DNA from: Azovibrio restrictus DSM 23866
GTDB lineage: Bacteria > Pseudomonadota > Gammaproteobacteria > Burkholderiales > Rhodocyclaceae
NCBI RefSeq assembly: GCF_000429665.1
Contig: NZ_AUCH01000001.1
Coordinates: 62,001-126,000, forward strand
Length of the DNA stretch: 64,000 bases
Reading direction: 5' to 3'
Of this stretch, positions 1-12,690 are shown piece after piece. The notes beneath the pieces are model-generated. The model did not search any database. It saw nothing but the letters and a program-made list of their open reading frames with translations, and was not told the origin of the DNA. A program made the position numbers and the translations under genes. The first letter of the stretch is position 1. Every line of letters begins with the position of its first letter.

Positions 1-63
1 GATCAGGTGTTTCAGGACGTCGGCGTGATTGCCGGCATGGTAGGCGTGGCGGTAGCTGAGCAT
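1..63 (-). CDS. rlmJ: 23S rRNA (adenine-2030-N6)-methyltransferase RlmJ, N-terminal fragment
   Basis: Only the first 21 codons are inside the window; the gene runs off the left edge on the minus strand. The translation starts MLSYRHAYHAGNHADVLKHL, the very conserved N-terminus of RlmJ (formerly YhiR), a SAM-dependent enzyme that methylates A2030 of 23S rRNA. The start is the ATG at 63. The catalytic motif cannot be seen here. The identification rests on this N-terminal signature alone. Confidence 0.85.
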   Translation of the reverse strand, partial: MLSYRHAYHAGNHADVLKHLI

Positions 64-84
64 GGATGAGGTTTCGGCAGGGGT

Positions 85-390
85 TCAGAGCACGGATTCG
101 AAGAGTTCCAGCTGGGGCGGTCCCAGGTAGAGCTCCCGAGCGGATTTCCCGGCATTGGCGTGGGCCTTCATGAAGGCTTCCGACTGGGTCCAGGCAGTAA
201 AGGCTGCTTCGTCCGTCCATTCAGTATGGGAGGCGAACAGGGTGTACTCCTCGGTTTCTGCCCCCTGCAGCAGGTGAAAGCGGACAAAGCCCGGGACTTC
301 CTGCAGATAGCTTTCCCGGCGGCGCCAGTGGTCGACGAATTCCTCCTCCCGGCCCCGGGCGATCTTGAAACGGTTCATGGCAAGAAACAT
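85..390 (-). CDS. antibiotic biosynthesis monooxygenase (ABM) domain protein
   Basis: This is a protein of about 101 residues with a single ferredoxin-like ABM fold. The start MFLAMNRFKIARGREEEF is typical of the HmoA/HmoB-like heme-degrading or quinol monooxygenase group, and is followed by a VPGFVRFHLLQG strand and a W..E.AF..W segment. I chose the ATG at 390 because GGAG lies 8 bases upstream; an open frame continues to a GTG at 501, but that extension does not look like this family. It lies just downstream of rlmJ in opposite reading order and is divergent from the sensor kinase at 529. The true substrate is unknown. Confidence 0.75.
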   Translation of the reverse strand: MFLAMNRFKIARGREEEFVDHWRRRESYLQEVPGFVRFHLLQGAETEEYTLFASHTEWTDEAAFTAWTQSEAFMKAHANAGKSARELYLGPPQLELFESVL

Positions 391-528
391 GGGCTGACTC
401 CGGTAGGGTCCCACGGGAATCCGTGGCAAAGGCGGCATTTTATCGGAGTGGGACTTTTGCGCTATGTGATTGTGAGCAGCCTGCCCCACTGGCATACTCA
501 CTCACAACCTCTCCCCGGGAAGTCGTCC

Positions 529-4886
<4,358 letters not shown>

Positions 4887-4890
<4 letters not shown>

Positions 4891-6053
4891 ACAACGCCCT
4901 GGATTTCACCGAAAGGCCCACCATCCTGGTGGTGGACGACACCCCCGACAACCTGGCCCTGATGAGCGGCCTGCTCAAGGACAGCTACAAGGTCAAGGTG
5001 GCCAACCACGGGGAAAAAGCCCTCAAGATCGCGGCCTCGGACAGCCCCCCGGACCTGATCCTGCTCGACATCATGATGCCGGACCTGGATGGCTACCAGG
5101 TCTGCGAACGGCTCAAGGGAGACCCGGCCACCCGGGACATCCCGGTGATCTTCCTCACCGCCAAGACCGAAGTGGAAGATGAGCAGCACGGCCTTGCCCT
5201 GGGGGCGGTGGACTACATCACCAAGCCCATCAGCCCCCCCATCGTCCTGGCCCGGGTGGCCACCCACCTGCAGTTGAAGGCCAGCGCCGACTTCCTGCGC
5301 GACAAGGCGGCCTTCCTGGAACAGGAGGTGGCCAAACGCACCCGGGAGCTGCAGGCGATCCAGGACGTGACCATCCTGGCCATGGCTTCCCTGGCGGAAA
5401 CCCGGGACAACGAGACCGGCAACCACATCCGCCGCACCCAGCATTACGTGCGGGCCCTGGCCGCCCACCTGCAGCACCATCCCCGTTTCGCCGCAACCCT
5501 GAACGGCACCTACATCGATACCCTGTTCAAGTCGGCCCCCCTGCACGATATCGGCAAGGTGGGCATCCCCGACCGGATCCTGCTCAAGCCCGGGCGCTTC
5601 ACTCCCGACGAGTTCGAGATCATGAAAACCCATACCACCCTGGGCCGGGATGCCATCGCCCACGCAGAAAAACAGCTGGGCATGGAAGTGGATTTCCTGG
5701 CCTGCGCCAAGGAAATCGCCTTCAGCCACCAGGAAAAATGGGATGGCAGCGGCTATCCCCAGGGACTGGCCGGGGAGGACATCCCCCTCTCGGCCCGGCT
5801 GATGGCCCTGGCGGATGTCTACGACGCCCTGATCAGCCGGCGGGTGTACAAGCCGGCCATGCCCCATGCCCAGGCCAGGGAGATCATCCTGGCCGGAAGC
5901 GGCAGCCACTTCGACCCGGACATGGTGCAGGCCTTTCTGGCCCTGGAGTCCGAGTTCCAGGCCATCGCCGCCCGCTACGGGGACAGCGACGCGGATCTGG
6001 CCCGGGAGGCCCGGCGCATGGACGCGGAAGTGGCGGAGCAGGTGAAGCTGTAG
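4887..6053 (+). CDS. response regulator with HD-GYP c-di-GMP phosphodiesterase domain (RpfG-like)
   Basis: 388 residues. An N-terminal receiver (acidic pocket D17/D18, phospho-acceptor Asp61 in LLDIMMPDLDG) is joined by a helical linker to an HD-GYP domain. His220/Asp221 (HDIGKVGIPDRIL) and SHQEKWDGSGYP are the metal-binding and GYP signatures, all intact, so hydrolysis of cyclic di-GMP is expected. The ATG overlaps the stop of the preceding hybrid kinase (ATGA), which implies translational coupling and a kinase-regulator pair in the style of RpfC/RpfG. No diffusible-signal synthase gene is adjacent. Confidence 0.92.
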
Positions 6054-6131
6054 GGAGCCGTTTGTCCCAAGGCCGTCGACGGGTTCGGGGCTTTTCGGCT
6101 AGAATTGCGCTTTCCCGCAGCCTGTATTTCC

Positions 6132-7769
6132 ATGACCAAATACGTATTCGTCACCGGCGGTGTGGTGTCTTCCCTGGGGAAGGGCATCGCCGCCGCGTCT
6201 CTCGGGGCCATCCTCGAATCCCGCGGCATCAAGGTTACCCATCTCAAGCTGGACCCCTACATCAACGTGGACCCGGGCACCATGAGCCCCTTCCAGCACG
6301 GTGAGGTGTTCGTTACCGAAGATGGTGCCGAAACCGACCTGGACCTGGGCCACTACGAGCGCTTCACCAGCGCCAAGATGTCCAAGCGCAACAACTTCAC
6401 CACCGGCCAGGTCTATGACTCGGTGCTCAGGAAGGAACGGCGCGGCGAATACCTGGGCAAGACCGTCCAGGTCATCCCCCACATCACTGACGAAATCAAG
6501 GGCAAGATCATGGCCGGCGCCGAAGGTGCCGACGTGGCCATCGTCGAGGTGGGCGGTACCGTGGGCGACATCGAGTCCCTGCCGTTCCTGGAAGCCATCC
6601 GCCAGATGGGCATCGAGGAAGGCCGCAACAACGTCTGCTACATCCATCTGACGCTCTTGCCCTACATCCCCACGGCCGGGGAGCTGAAGACCAAGCCGAC
6701 CCAGCATTCGGTCAAGGAACTGCGGGAAATCGGCATCCAGCCGGACATCCTGCTCTGCCGGGCCGACCGCTCCATGCCGGCGGAAGAGCGGCGCAAGATC
6801 GCCCTGTTCTGCAACGTCATGCCCGAAGCCGTGATCGAGTGCCTGGACGCGGATTCCATCTACAAGATTCCCGGCATGCTGCACGACCAGATGCTCGACG
6901 AGATCGTCTGCCACAAGCTGGGTATCCTGGCCAAGGCCGCCGACCTGAGCGTCTGGGAAAAGCTGATCGACGCCCTGGAACACCCGGCCCATCAGCTCAA
7001 CATCGCCTTCGTGGGCAAGTACGTGGACCTTACCGAGTCCTACAAGTCCCTGATCGAAGCCATCAACCACGCCGGCATGCACACCCGCTGCAAGGTGAAC
7101 ATCCATTACCTGGATTCCGAGACCCTGGAAACCGAAGGGGTAGGGGTCTTGAAGTCCATGGACGCCATCCTGGTGCCCGGCGGCTTCGGCAAGCGAGGCA
7201 CCGAGGGCAAGATCGCCGCCATCCGCTACGCCCGGGAAAACAAGGTGCCCTACCTGGGCATCTGTCTCGGCATGCAGATGGCCGTGGTGGAATTCGCCCG
7301 GGACGTGGCCGGCATGGCCGGCGCCCACTCCACTGAATTCGAGGAAAACACCCCCTACCCGGTGATCGGCCTGATCACCGAATGGCTGGACGCCTCCGGC
7401 AAGGTGGAAAAGCGCTCCGAAGATTCCGACCTGGGCGGCACCATGCGCCTGGGCGGCCAGGTCTGCCTGTTGAAGGAAGGCAGCAAGGCCCGAGCCATCT
7501 ATGGCCAGCCGGAAATCATCGAGCGGCACCGGCACCGCTACGAGGTGAACAACACCCTCCTGAACCAGCTGGAAGAAAAGGGGCTGATCGTTTCCGGCCG
7601 TGCCCCTGGCACCGACCTGTGCGAAATGATCGAACTGCCCGCCGACGTGCATCCCTGGTTCGTGGCCTGCCAGTTCCACCCGGAATTCACCTCCAATCCC
7701 CGCCAGGGTCACCCCCTGTTCACCTCCTACGTGCAGGCCGCACTGGCCCGCAAGCTGGGCAAGGCATGA
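6132..7769 (+). CDS. pyrG: CTP synthase
   Basis: 545 residues, exactly the usual length. It makes CTP from UTP, ATP and glutamine. The N-terminal amidoligase domain starts MTKYVFVTGGVVSSLGKGI (P-loop). The C-terminal class I glutamine amidotransferase domain has the nucleophile Cys378 in YLGICLGMQ and the catalytic HPE in CQFHPEFTS. The ATG at 6132 is the family start. It overlaps kdsA by 4 bp and leads a pyrG-kdsA-eno-ftsB run that is common in beta- and gammaproteobacteria. No leader with the slippery initially transcribed tract used for pyrG control in Gram-positives was seen. Confidence 0.98.
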   Translation: MTKYVFVTGGVVSSLGKGIAAASLGAILESRGIKVTHLKLDPYINVDPGTMSPFQHGEVFVTEDGAETDLDLGHYERFTSAKMSKRNNFTTGQVYDSVLRKERRGEYLGKTVQVIPHITDEIKGKIMAGAEGADVAIVEVGGTVGDIESLPFLEAIRQMGIEEGRNNVCYIHLTLLPYIPTAGELKTKPTQHSVKELREIGIQPDILLCRADRSMPAEERRKIALFCNVMPEAVIECLDADSIYKIPGMLHDQMLDEIVCHKLGILAKAADLSVWEKLIDALEHPAHQLNIAFVGKYVDLTESYKSLIEAINHAGMHTRCKVNIHYLDSETLETEGVGVLKSMDAILVPGGFGKRGTEGKIAAIRYARENKVPYLGICLGMQMAVVEFARDVAGMAGAHSTEFEENTPYPVIGLITEWLDASGKVEKRSEDSDLGGTMRLGGQVCLLKEGSKARAIYGQPEIIERHRHRYEVNNTLLNQLEEKGLIVSGRAPGTDLCEMIELPADVHPWFVACQFHPEFTSNPRQGHPLFTSYVQAALARKLGKA

Positions 7770-8602
7770 AGCTTTGCGGCTTCGAGGCCGGTCTCGACCG
7801 GCCCCTGTTCCTGATTGCCGGCCCCTGCACGGCCGAATCCCTGGAGCTTTGCGTCGAGGTGGCCGGCACCCTCAAGGAAGTGTGCGGTCGCCTGGGCCTG
7901 CCTTACATCTTCAAGGCCTCCTACGACAAGGCCAACCGCAGCTCGGGCAAGTCCGTGCGCGGTCCCGGCATGGAAGCCGGTCTCAACATGCTGGCCGAAG
8001 TACGCCGCCAGGTGGGCGTGCCGGTGCTCACCGACGTGCACACGGAAGCCGATATTGCCGCCGTGGCGGAAGTGGTGGATGTGCTGCAGACCCCGGCCTT
8101 CCTCTGCCGCCAGACCGATTTCATCCACGCGGTGGCCGCCTGCGGCAAGCCGGTGAACATCAAGAAGGGCCAGTTCCTGGCTCCGGGCGACATGAAGAAC
8201 GTGGTGGACAAGGCCAGGGAAGTGAATAACGGCGCCGACAACATCATGGTCTGCGAGCGGGGCGCCTCCTTCGGCTACAACAACCTGGTGTCCGACATGC
8301 GCGCCCTGGCGATCATGCGCGAGACCGGCTGTCCGGTGGTGTTCGACGCCACCCACTCGGTGCAGCTGCCGGGCGGGCAGGGCACCTCGTCGGGTGGGCA
8401 GCGGGAATTCGTCCCCGTGCTGGCCCGGGCCGCCGTGGCCGTGGGTATCGCCGGCCTGTTCATGGAAACCCACCCGCACCCCGAGAAGGCCTTTTCCGAT
8501 GGCCCCAACAGCTGGCCCCTGCCGCGCATGGAAAGCCTGCTCACCACCCTGGTGGCCCTGGACAAGGCGGCCAAGGCCGCCGGCTTCGAAGAATTGAAGT
8601 AG
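7766..8602 (+). CDS. kdsA: 2-dehydro-3-deoxyphosphooctonate aldolase (KDO-8-P synthase)
   Basis: 278 residues. It condenses phosphoenolpyruvate with arabinose-5-phosphate to give KDO-8-phosphate for the inner core of lipopolysaccharide, in the cytoplasm. Diagnostic stretches are LIAGPCTAESLE, FKASYDKANRSS, GVPVLTDVH and CERGASFGYNNLV. The start overlaps the pyrG stop (ATGA), so the two are cotranscribed and probably translationally coupled. Length and motifs are complete. Confidence 0.97.
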   Translation: MKLCGFEAGLDRPLFLIAGPCTAESLELCVEVAGTLKEVCGRLGLPYIFKASYDKANRSSGKSVRGPGMEAGLNMLAEVRRQVGVPVLTDVHTEADIAAVAEVVDVLQTPAFLCRQTDFIHAVAACGKPVNIKKGQFLAPGDMKNVVDKAREVNNGADNIMVCERGASFGYNNLVSDMRALAIMRETGCPVVFDATHSVQLPGGQGTSSGGQREFVPVLARAAVAVGIAGLFMETHPHPEKAFSDGPNSWPLPRMESLLTTLVALDKAAKAAGFEELK

Positions 8603-8646
8603 TTTCTTTGGTTTGCAATTCAAGTAATTGAAAATAGGAGAGAAGT

Positions 8647-9930
8647 ATGAGTTCTGTGGTTGATGTGATCGCCCGCGAGATCCTGGATTCCCGCGGCAAC
8701 CCCACCGTCGAATGCGACGTGCTGCTCGAATCCGGCGTCATGGGTCGGGCTGCCGTGCCCTCCGGCGCCTCCACCGGTTCCCGGGAAGCCATCGAACTGC
8801 GTGACGGCGACAAGGGCCGCTACCTGGGCAAGGGCGTACTGCAGGCCGTCGAGAACATCAACACCGAAATCTCCGAAGCCATCATCGGCCTAGATGCCCA
8901 GGAACAGGCCTTCATCGACCAGACCATGATCGATCTGGACGGCACCGAGAACAAGTCCCGCCTGGGCGCCAACGCCATCCTGGCCGTCTCCATGGCCGTG
9001 GCCAAGGCCGCCGCCGAGGAATCCGGCCTGCCCCTGTACCGCTACTTCGGCGGCATGGGCCCCATGCAGATGCCCGTGCCCATGATGAACATCATCAACG
9101 GCGGCGCTCACGCCAACAACAGCCTGGACATCCAGGAATTCATGATCATGCCCGTGGGTGCAGCCACCTTCCGGGAAGCCCTGCGCTGCGGTGCCGAGAT
9201 CTTCCATGCCCTGAAGAAGCTGCTGGACAAGAAGGGCTTCTCCACCGCCGTGGGCGACGAGGGCGGCTTTGCCCCCAACCTGGGCAGCCACGCCGAAGCC
9301 ATCCAGCTGTGCATGCAGGCCATCGAACAGGCCGGCTACGTGCCCGGTCAGGACGTGTTGATCGCCCTGGACTGCGCCGCCTCCGAGTTCTACAAGGACG
9401 GCAAGTACTGCCTGGAAGGCGAGGGCCTGCAGCTGACCTCCGCCCAATTCGTGGATTACCTGGCCAACCTGGCCGACCAGTTCCCCATCGTGTCCATCGA
9501 GGATGGCATGGCCGAGGGCGACTGGGACGGCTGGAAGCTGCTCACCGAGCGCCTGGGCGCCAAGGTCCAGATCGTCGGCGATGACCTGTTCGTCACCAAC
9601 ACCAAGATTTTGAAGGAAGGCATCCAGAAGGGCATTGCCAACTCCATCCTGATCAAGATCAACCAGATCGGCACCCTGTCCGAAACCTTCGCCGCCGTGG
9701 AAATGGCCAAGCGCGCCGGCTACACCGCCGTCATCTCCCACCGCTCCGGTGAGACCGAGGACAGCACCATCGCCGACATCGCCGTGGGCCTCAACGCCGG
9801 CCAGATCAAGACCGGCTCCCTGTCCCGCTCCGACCGGATCGCCAAGTACAACCAGCTGATCCGCATCGAGGAAGATCTGGGCGATACCGCCTCCTACCCC
9901 GGTCGCGAGACCTTCTACAACCTCCGCTAA
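8647..9930 (+). CDS. eno: enolase (phosphopyruvate hydratase)
   Basis: 427 residues, full length. It interconverts 2-phosphoglycerate and phosphoenolpyruvate in glycolysis and can be a degradosome partner. Seen: AREILDSRGNPTVE at the N-terminus, GGAHANNSLDIQEFMI, VGDEGGFAPN, the metal ligands in ALDCAASEFY and SIEDGMAEGDWDGW, the catalytic lysine region ILIKINQIGTLSE, and SHRSGETEDSTIAD. The start has AGGAGAGAAGT just upstream. It follows kdsA after 44 bp, and a hairpin terminator follows at 9940. Confidence 0.99.
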   Translation: MSSVVDVIAREILDSRGNPTVECDVLLESGVMGRAAVPSGASTGSREAIELRDGDKGRYLGKGVLQAVENINTEISEAIIGLDAQEQAFIDQTMIDLDGTENKSRLGANAILAVSMAVAKAAAEESGLPLYRYFGGMGPMQMPVPMMNIINGGAHANNSLDIQEFMIMPVGAATFREALRCGAEIFHALKKLLDKKGFSTAVGDEGGFAPNLGSHAEAIQLCMQAIEQAGYVPGQDVLIALDCAASEFYKDGKYCLEGEGLQLTSAQFVDYLANLADQFPIVSIEDGMAEGDWDGWKLLTERLGAKVQIVGDDLFVTNTKILKEGIQKGIANSILIKINQIGTLSETFAAVEMAKRAGYTAVISHRSGETEDSTIADIAVGLNAGQIKTGSLSRSDRIAKYNQLIRIEEDLGDTASYPGRETFYNLR

Positions 9931-9939
9931 GGCGTGTGA

Positions 9940-9962
9940 AGCCCCGGGGAACCGGGGCTTTT
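9940..9962 (+). terminator. rho-independent terminator after eno
   Basis: AGCCCCGG, loop GGAA, CCGGGGCT, then TTTT: an 8-bp stem with a GNRA-type loop. It ends only 7 bp before the ftsB start, so it must be leaky or ftsB must use another source of transcripts. Confidence 0.75.
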
Positions 9963-9969
9963 CCCCATC

Positions 9970-10314
9970 ATGCGCTGGCTTACGGTCGGACTCCTCGCCC
10001 TCATCGCCCTTCTGCAGTACCCCCTCTGGTTCGGCAAGGGGGGCTGGCTGAAGGTGTGGGAGTACGACCGTCAATTGCAGCAGCACAAGGAAGTCTCCCG
10101 CCAGCTGGAAGTGCGCAACGCCGGGCTGGATGCGGAAGTGCGGGACCTGAAGACCGGCTACGAAGCCATCGAGGAGCGGGCCCGCTTCGAACTGGGCATG
10201 ATCAAGGCTGGCGAGGTGTTCGTCCCCATCCCGGAAAAACCCCAGGACCCGGGTGCCAAATCCGCCACGCCCCTGCCGCCCCCCCAGGAAAAGAAACCTG
10301 CTCCCGGCCGCTGA
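9970..10314 (+). CDS. ftsB: cell division protein FtsB (DivIC family)
   Basis: 114 residues. One N-terminal TM helix (about 3-20) is followed by a periplasmic coiled coil (about 28-75, with VWEYDRQLQQHKEVSRQLEVRN). The septum-formation motif is EERARFELGMIKAGEVF, and the C-terminal tail is proline-rich. FtsB bridges FtsL and FtsQ in the divisome. Gene order eno-ftsB is the standard one in proteobacteria. The tail PPPQEKKPAPGR is longer than in E. coli (103 residues). Confidence 0.93.
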   Translation: MRWLTVGLLALIALLQYPLWFGKGGWLKVWEYDRQLQQHKEVSRQLEVRNAGLDAEVRDLKTGYEAIEERARFELGMIKAGEVFVPIPEKPQDPGAKSATPLPPPQEKKPAPGR

Positions 10315-10529
10315 AAAACGCAGTTTTCAGTTTTTTTCGCAAAAAAGACAAATAAGCTTTGCTTTTATCGCTCATGGGGCGCATAGTTCGTTTCAGCGAT
10401 TTTCAAGTAGTGCAGTTTTGGCAGGTTCAGTTCCCGTAGTTCCGGTTCGTCCCCCTTCAATACCCCGCCGTCTTGAGTTTCGTCCCTTCAGGGGCATTCC
10501 CCTTTATTTTTCCTAAAAGGATACAAGAC
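10315..10529 (+). promoter_or_regulatory. AT-rich 5' leader of the cold-shock gene
   Basis: 215 bp between ftsB and the cold-shock gene, clearly richer in A/T than its surroundings, with T-runs at its start. Long untranslated leaders that refold in the cold are known for cspA-type genes; that this is one is inferred from position and composition. No single promoter can be fixed by eye. Confidence 0.45.
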
Positions 10530-10733
10530 ATGGCAACAGGTACTGTTAAGTGGTTCAACGACGCCAAGGGCTTCGGTTTCATCTCCCCCGAAAACGGCGG
10601 TGACGATCTCTTCGCTCACTTCTCCGCGATTCAATCCCAAGGCTTCAAGACCCTGACCGAAGGTCAGCGCGTCAGCTTCGATGTGACCACCGGCCCCAAG
10701 GGCCCCCAGGCCACCAACATCCGCCCCGAATAA
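10530..10733 (+). CDS. cspA: cold-shock protein (CspA family)
   Basis: 67 residues, one cold-shock domain that binds single-stranded RNA and DNA. RNP1 is KGFGFISPE and RNP2 is DLFAHFSAI; GTVKWFNDAKG opens the fold. The ATG at 10530 follows AAAAGGATACAAGAC, a good ribosome site. The reading frame is open further upstream but only this start gives the family length. A terminator follows at 10788. Confidence 0.95.
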   Translation: MATGTVKWFNDAKGFGFISPENGGDDLFAHFSAIQSQGFKTLTEGQRVSFDVTTGPKGPQATNIRPE

Positions 10734-10787
10734 GGCGCATGCATCCGGGAATGCGGAGCAGCCCCCGGTTGCCCCCAACTCCCGAAC

Positions 10788-10812
10788 AACCCGGCTGCGG
10801 CCGGGTTTTTCT
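10788..10812 (+). terminator. rho-independent terminator after cspA
   Basis: AACCCGGC, loop TGCG, GCCGGGTT, followed by a T-run (TTTC). It ends 26 bp before the IF-1 gene, which therefore probably has its own promoter or relies on read-through. Confidence 0.85.
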
Positions 10813-10837
10813 TTTGCGACACTAGAAAGGGAAGGTC

Positions 10838-11095
10838 ATGGCCAAGGAAGAAATCATCGAAATGCAGGGCGTCGTCAGTGAAGTGCTGCCGGACTCCCGT
10901 TACCGGGTCACCCTGGAAAACGGCCATGGCCTGGTGGCCTACAGCGCCGGCAAGATGAAGAAGCACCACATCCGGATCATCGCTGGCGACCAGGTAACCC
11001 TGGAACTCTCGCCCTACGACCTCAGCAAGGGGCGCATCACCTTCCGGCACATGCCGGGCCGTACCCCCCAGAACGCCCCCGGCGGCCGCCGCTGA
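10838..11095 (+). CDS. infA: translation initiation factor IF-1 paralogue
   Basis: 85 residues with a single S1/OB fold: MAKEEIIEMQGVVSEVLPDS, then FR/VTLENGH..AYSAGKMKKHHIRI.GD.V.LELSPYDLSKGRITFR. This is clearly IF-1, which occupies the ribosomal A site during initiation. It is about 13 residues longer than canonical IF-1 because of a basic Gly/Pro/Arg tail. It lies behind cspA rather than in a ribosomal protein operon. Betaproteobacteria often carry two infA genes, so this is probably the second copy. Confidence 0.93.
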   Translation: MAKEEIIEMQGVVSEVLPDSRYRVTLENGHGLVAYSAGKMKKHHIRIIAGDQVTLELSPYDLSKGRITFRHMPGRTPQNAPGGRR

Positions 11096-11130
11096 TTCCC
11101 CTGGGGAGCGGCAGCGCGCCGACTCCTTTC

Positions 11131-11297
11131 AACCTAAAAACCTCACCACAGAGACACAAAGACACAGAGAAGTTCAAAAAAACAATGGCTTGTACTATCT
11201 TCTGCGCTCACCTAGAAAGTGACCTGGCCTTCCAGGAAAGTCTTTGTTTTTCCTCGGCGTCTCTGTGCCTCTGTGGTTTAACTGAGGTTTTAAGGTT
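11131..11297. repeat. 167-bp inverted-repeat element (MITE-like)
   Basis: The two ends are inverted copies. The left end reads AACCTAAAAACCTC and then ACCACAGAGACACAAAGACA. The reverse complement of the right end reads AACCTTAAAACCTC and then ACCACAGAGGCACAGAGACG. About 70 bp of unrelated DNA lies between the arms. The CCACAGAGRCACAGAG core is a motif seen repeatedly between genes in many bacterial genomes. The right end covers the last base of the SIMPL-protein stop codon. No clear target-site duplication is visible. Confidence 0.75.
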
Positions 11298-11983
11298 CAA
11301 TCAGCCAGTTCGATCTGGCCGTTGATGTGCACCTGAATCTGGCTCTCGCCAGCCTCCATGGGCATGGGCGCCGCCTCCGACAACATGGAGTTGGCCTTGC
11401 GATACTGCATCATCGGCGGCCGCCCCTGGGCAGCGCTGTTGATGCTCATCTGCTTGATCTTGTAGGACTTCCCCATGGTCCTGGCCACCAGCTGGGCACG
11501 AACCTGAAAGGCGGCAATGGCAGCCTGGATGGCCTGGTCCTCGGCATTCTTCCTGGTTTCCGGCTTGGGCAGGAACTGCACGTTGGCAACGCCCAGCTTT
11601 TCCTGCAGCTTCCCCAGCAATTCCGACAGGGCTTCCGTATCCCCGGATTCGAGCACCAGCTCGGAACGCATGCGCCAGGAATCTATCCGGCCGTTCTTGC
11701 CATAGTTAGGATGGGTGAAGGTGGCACCGCTGCGGCTCTTGATCCGGGGATAAGCCTTGGCCGTATTTGCCGCCTCGGCCATCAGGCTGTTGACCTGGGC
11801 CGCCAGGGCCCTGGGCGCAAGACCACTGGCCTCGGCAAACACCGTAGCCTGGGCCAGGTCATTGGGCGCCTCCTGCATGGCCTCGGCGGAGACATCCACC
11901 AGGGTCCCGGCCCAGGCGGCTGGACTGATGCACAGGGCAAACAGGGCGGCATTGCGGCCCTTCCGGGTCAAGATCGGCATCAT
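11297..11983 (-). CDS. periplasmic SIMPL-domain (DUF541) protein
   Basis: 228 residues. A signal peptide (about 1-25, MMPILTRKGRNAALFALCIS..AWA) precedes a SIMPL domain: GTLVDVSAEAMQEAPNDLAQATVFAEA, then a Y.RIKSRSG.TFTHPNY..NGRIDSWRMRSEL segment, then QAIQAAIAAFQVRAQLVARTMGKSYKIK. The family is periplasmic or outer-membrane associated; its biochemical role is not settled. AAGGA lies 7 bases before the start. It is a lone minus-strand gene whose 3' end abuts the inverted-repeat element. Confidence 0.85.
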   Translation of the reverse strand: MMPILTRKGRNAALFALCISPAAWAGTLVDVSAEAMQEAPNDLAQATVFAEASGLAPRALAAQVNSLMAEAANTAKAYPRIKSRSGATFTHPNYGKNGRIDSWRMRSELVLESGDTEALSELLGKLQEKLGVANVQFLPKPETRKNAEDQAIQAAIAAFQVRAQLVARTMGKSYKIKQMSINSAAQGRPPMMQYRKANSMLSEAAPMPMEAGESQIQVHINGQIELAD

Positions 11984-12172
11984 GGCATTTCCTTTTCTTT
12001 GGGAATTGAACGATAGGTTGCTAGAATCCGGCGCGTTCCGTCGCTTTTATACCTCACGCCCGGACCGGACCGGGGCTGGAATTTGTTTCGGAACGTGAAG
12101 CCAGCCCCCATGCCGCCGCATTCCGGGTACCCGACCCCAGTGGCACGGCCGCTCCCACCAAGGAATTGATAC

Positions 12173-12673
12173 ATGAACATGCAAGTCAGCAAGAATACCG
12201 TCGTGACCCTGGATTACAACGTCACCGATCCCGATGGCACCGTCGTGGACGAAGGCCGTGATGCCCTGATCTACCTGCACGGCGGTTACGACGACATCTT
12301 CCCCAAGATCGAGGAAGCCCTGCAGGACAAGAAGGTGGGCGAGACCGTGACTGTCAAGCTGCAACCTGACGACGCCTTCGGCGAATACGACGCGGAGCTG
12401 GTGCAGATCGAGCCGCGCAAGGATTTCCCCAAGGAACTGGAAGTGGGCATGCAGTTCGAAGGTGCCCCCCAGGGCGCCGACGAAGACGAATTCGTCATCT
12501 ACCGGGTCACCGACATCGCCGACGACAAGGTGGTCCTGGACGGCAACCATCCCCTGGCCGGCACCGCCCTGGTGTTCACCTGCACGGTGACCGCCGTGCG
12601 TCCCGCCAGCGAAGAGGAAATCGAGCACGGTCACGTGCACGGCCTGGACGGCGACGAGCACACCTGCCACTAA
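12173..12673 (+). CDS. slyD: FKBP-type peptidyl-prolyl cis-trans isomerase SlyD
   Basis: 166 residues. The FKBP core (VTLDYNVTDPDGTVVDEG, LIYLHGG, FPKIEEALQDKKVGETV) is interrupted by an IF (insert-in-flap) chaperone domain, about 73-125. It ends with a short His-containing metal tail (EHGHVHGLDGDEHTCH). SlyD catalyses prolyl isomerisation, chaperones folding and binds nickel. The tail is far shorter than in E. coli. AAGGA lies 9 bases upstream of the ATG at 12173; a second ATG is two codons downstream. Confidence 0.93.
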   Translation: MNMQVSKNTVVTLDYNVTDPDGTVVDEGRDALIYLHGGYDDIFPKIEEALQDKKVGETVTVKLQPDDAFGEYDAELVQIEPRKDFPKELEVGMQFEGAPQGADEDEFVIYRVTDIADDKVVLDGNHPLAGTALVFTCTVTAVRPASEEEIEHGHVHGLDGDEHTCH

Positions 12674-12690
12674 GCCCAACAGGAAAACCC

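Noticed and set aside
160..528. Upstream extension of the sensor kinase frame
   Set aside because: It runs through the divergent ABM gene on the other strand, gives a non-membrane sequence before TM1, and ATG 529 has its own ribosome site.
6054..6131. pyrG leader attenuation
   Set aside because: No terminator-like hairpin or slippery start sequence seen; only a -10-like TAGAAT near 6100 without a convincing -35 box.
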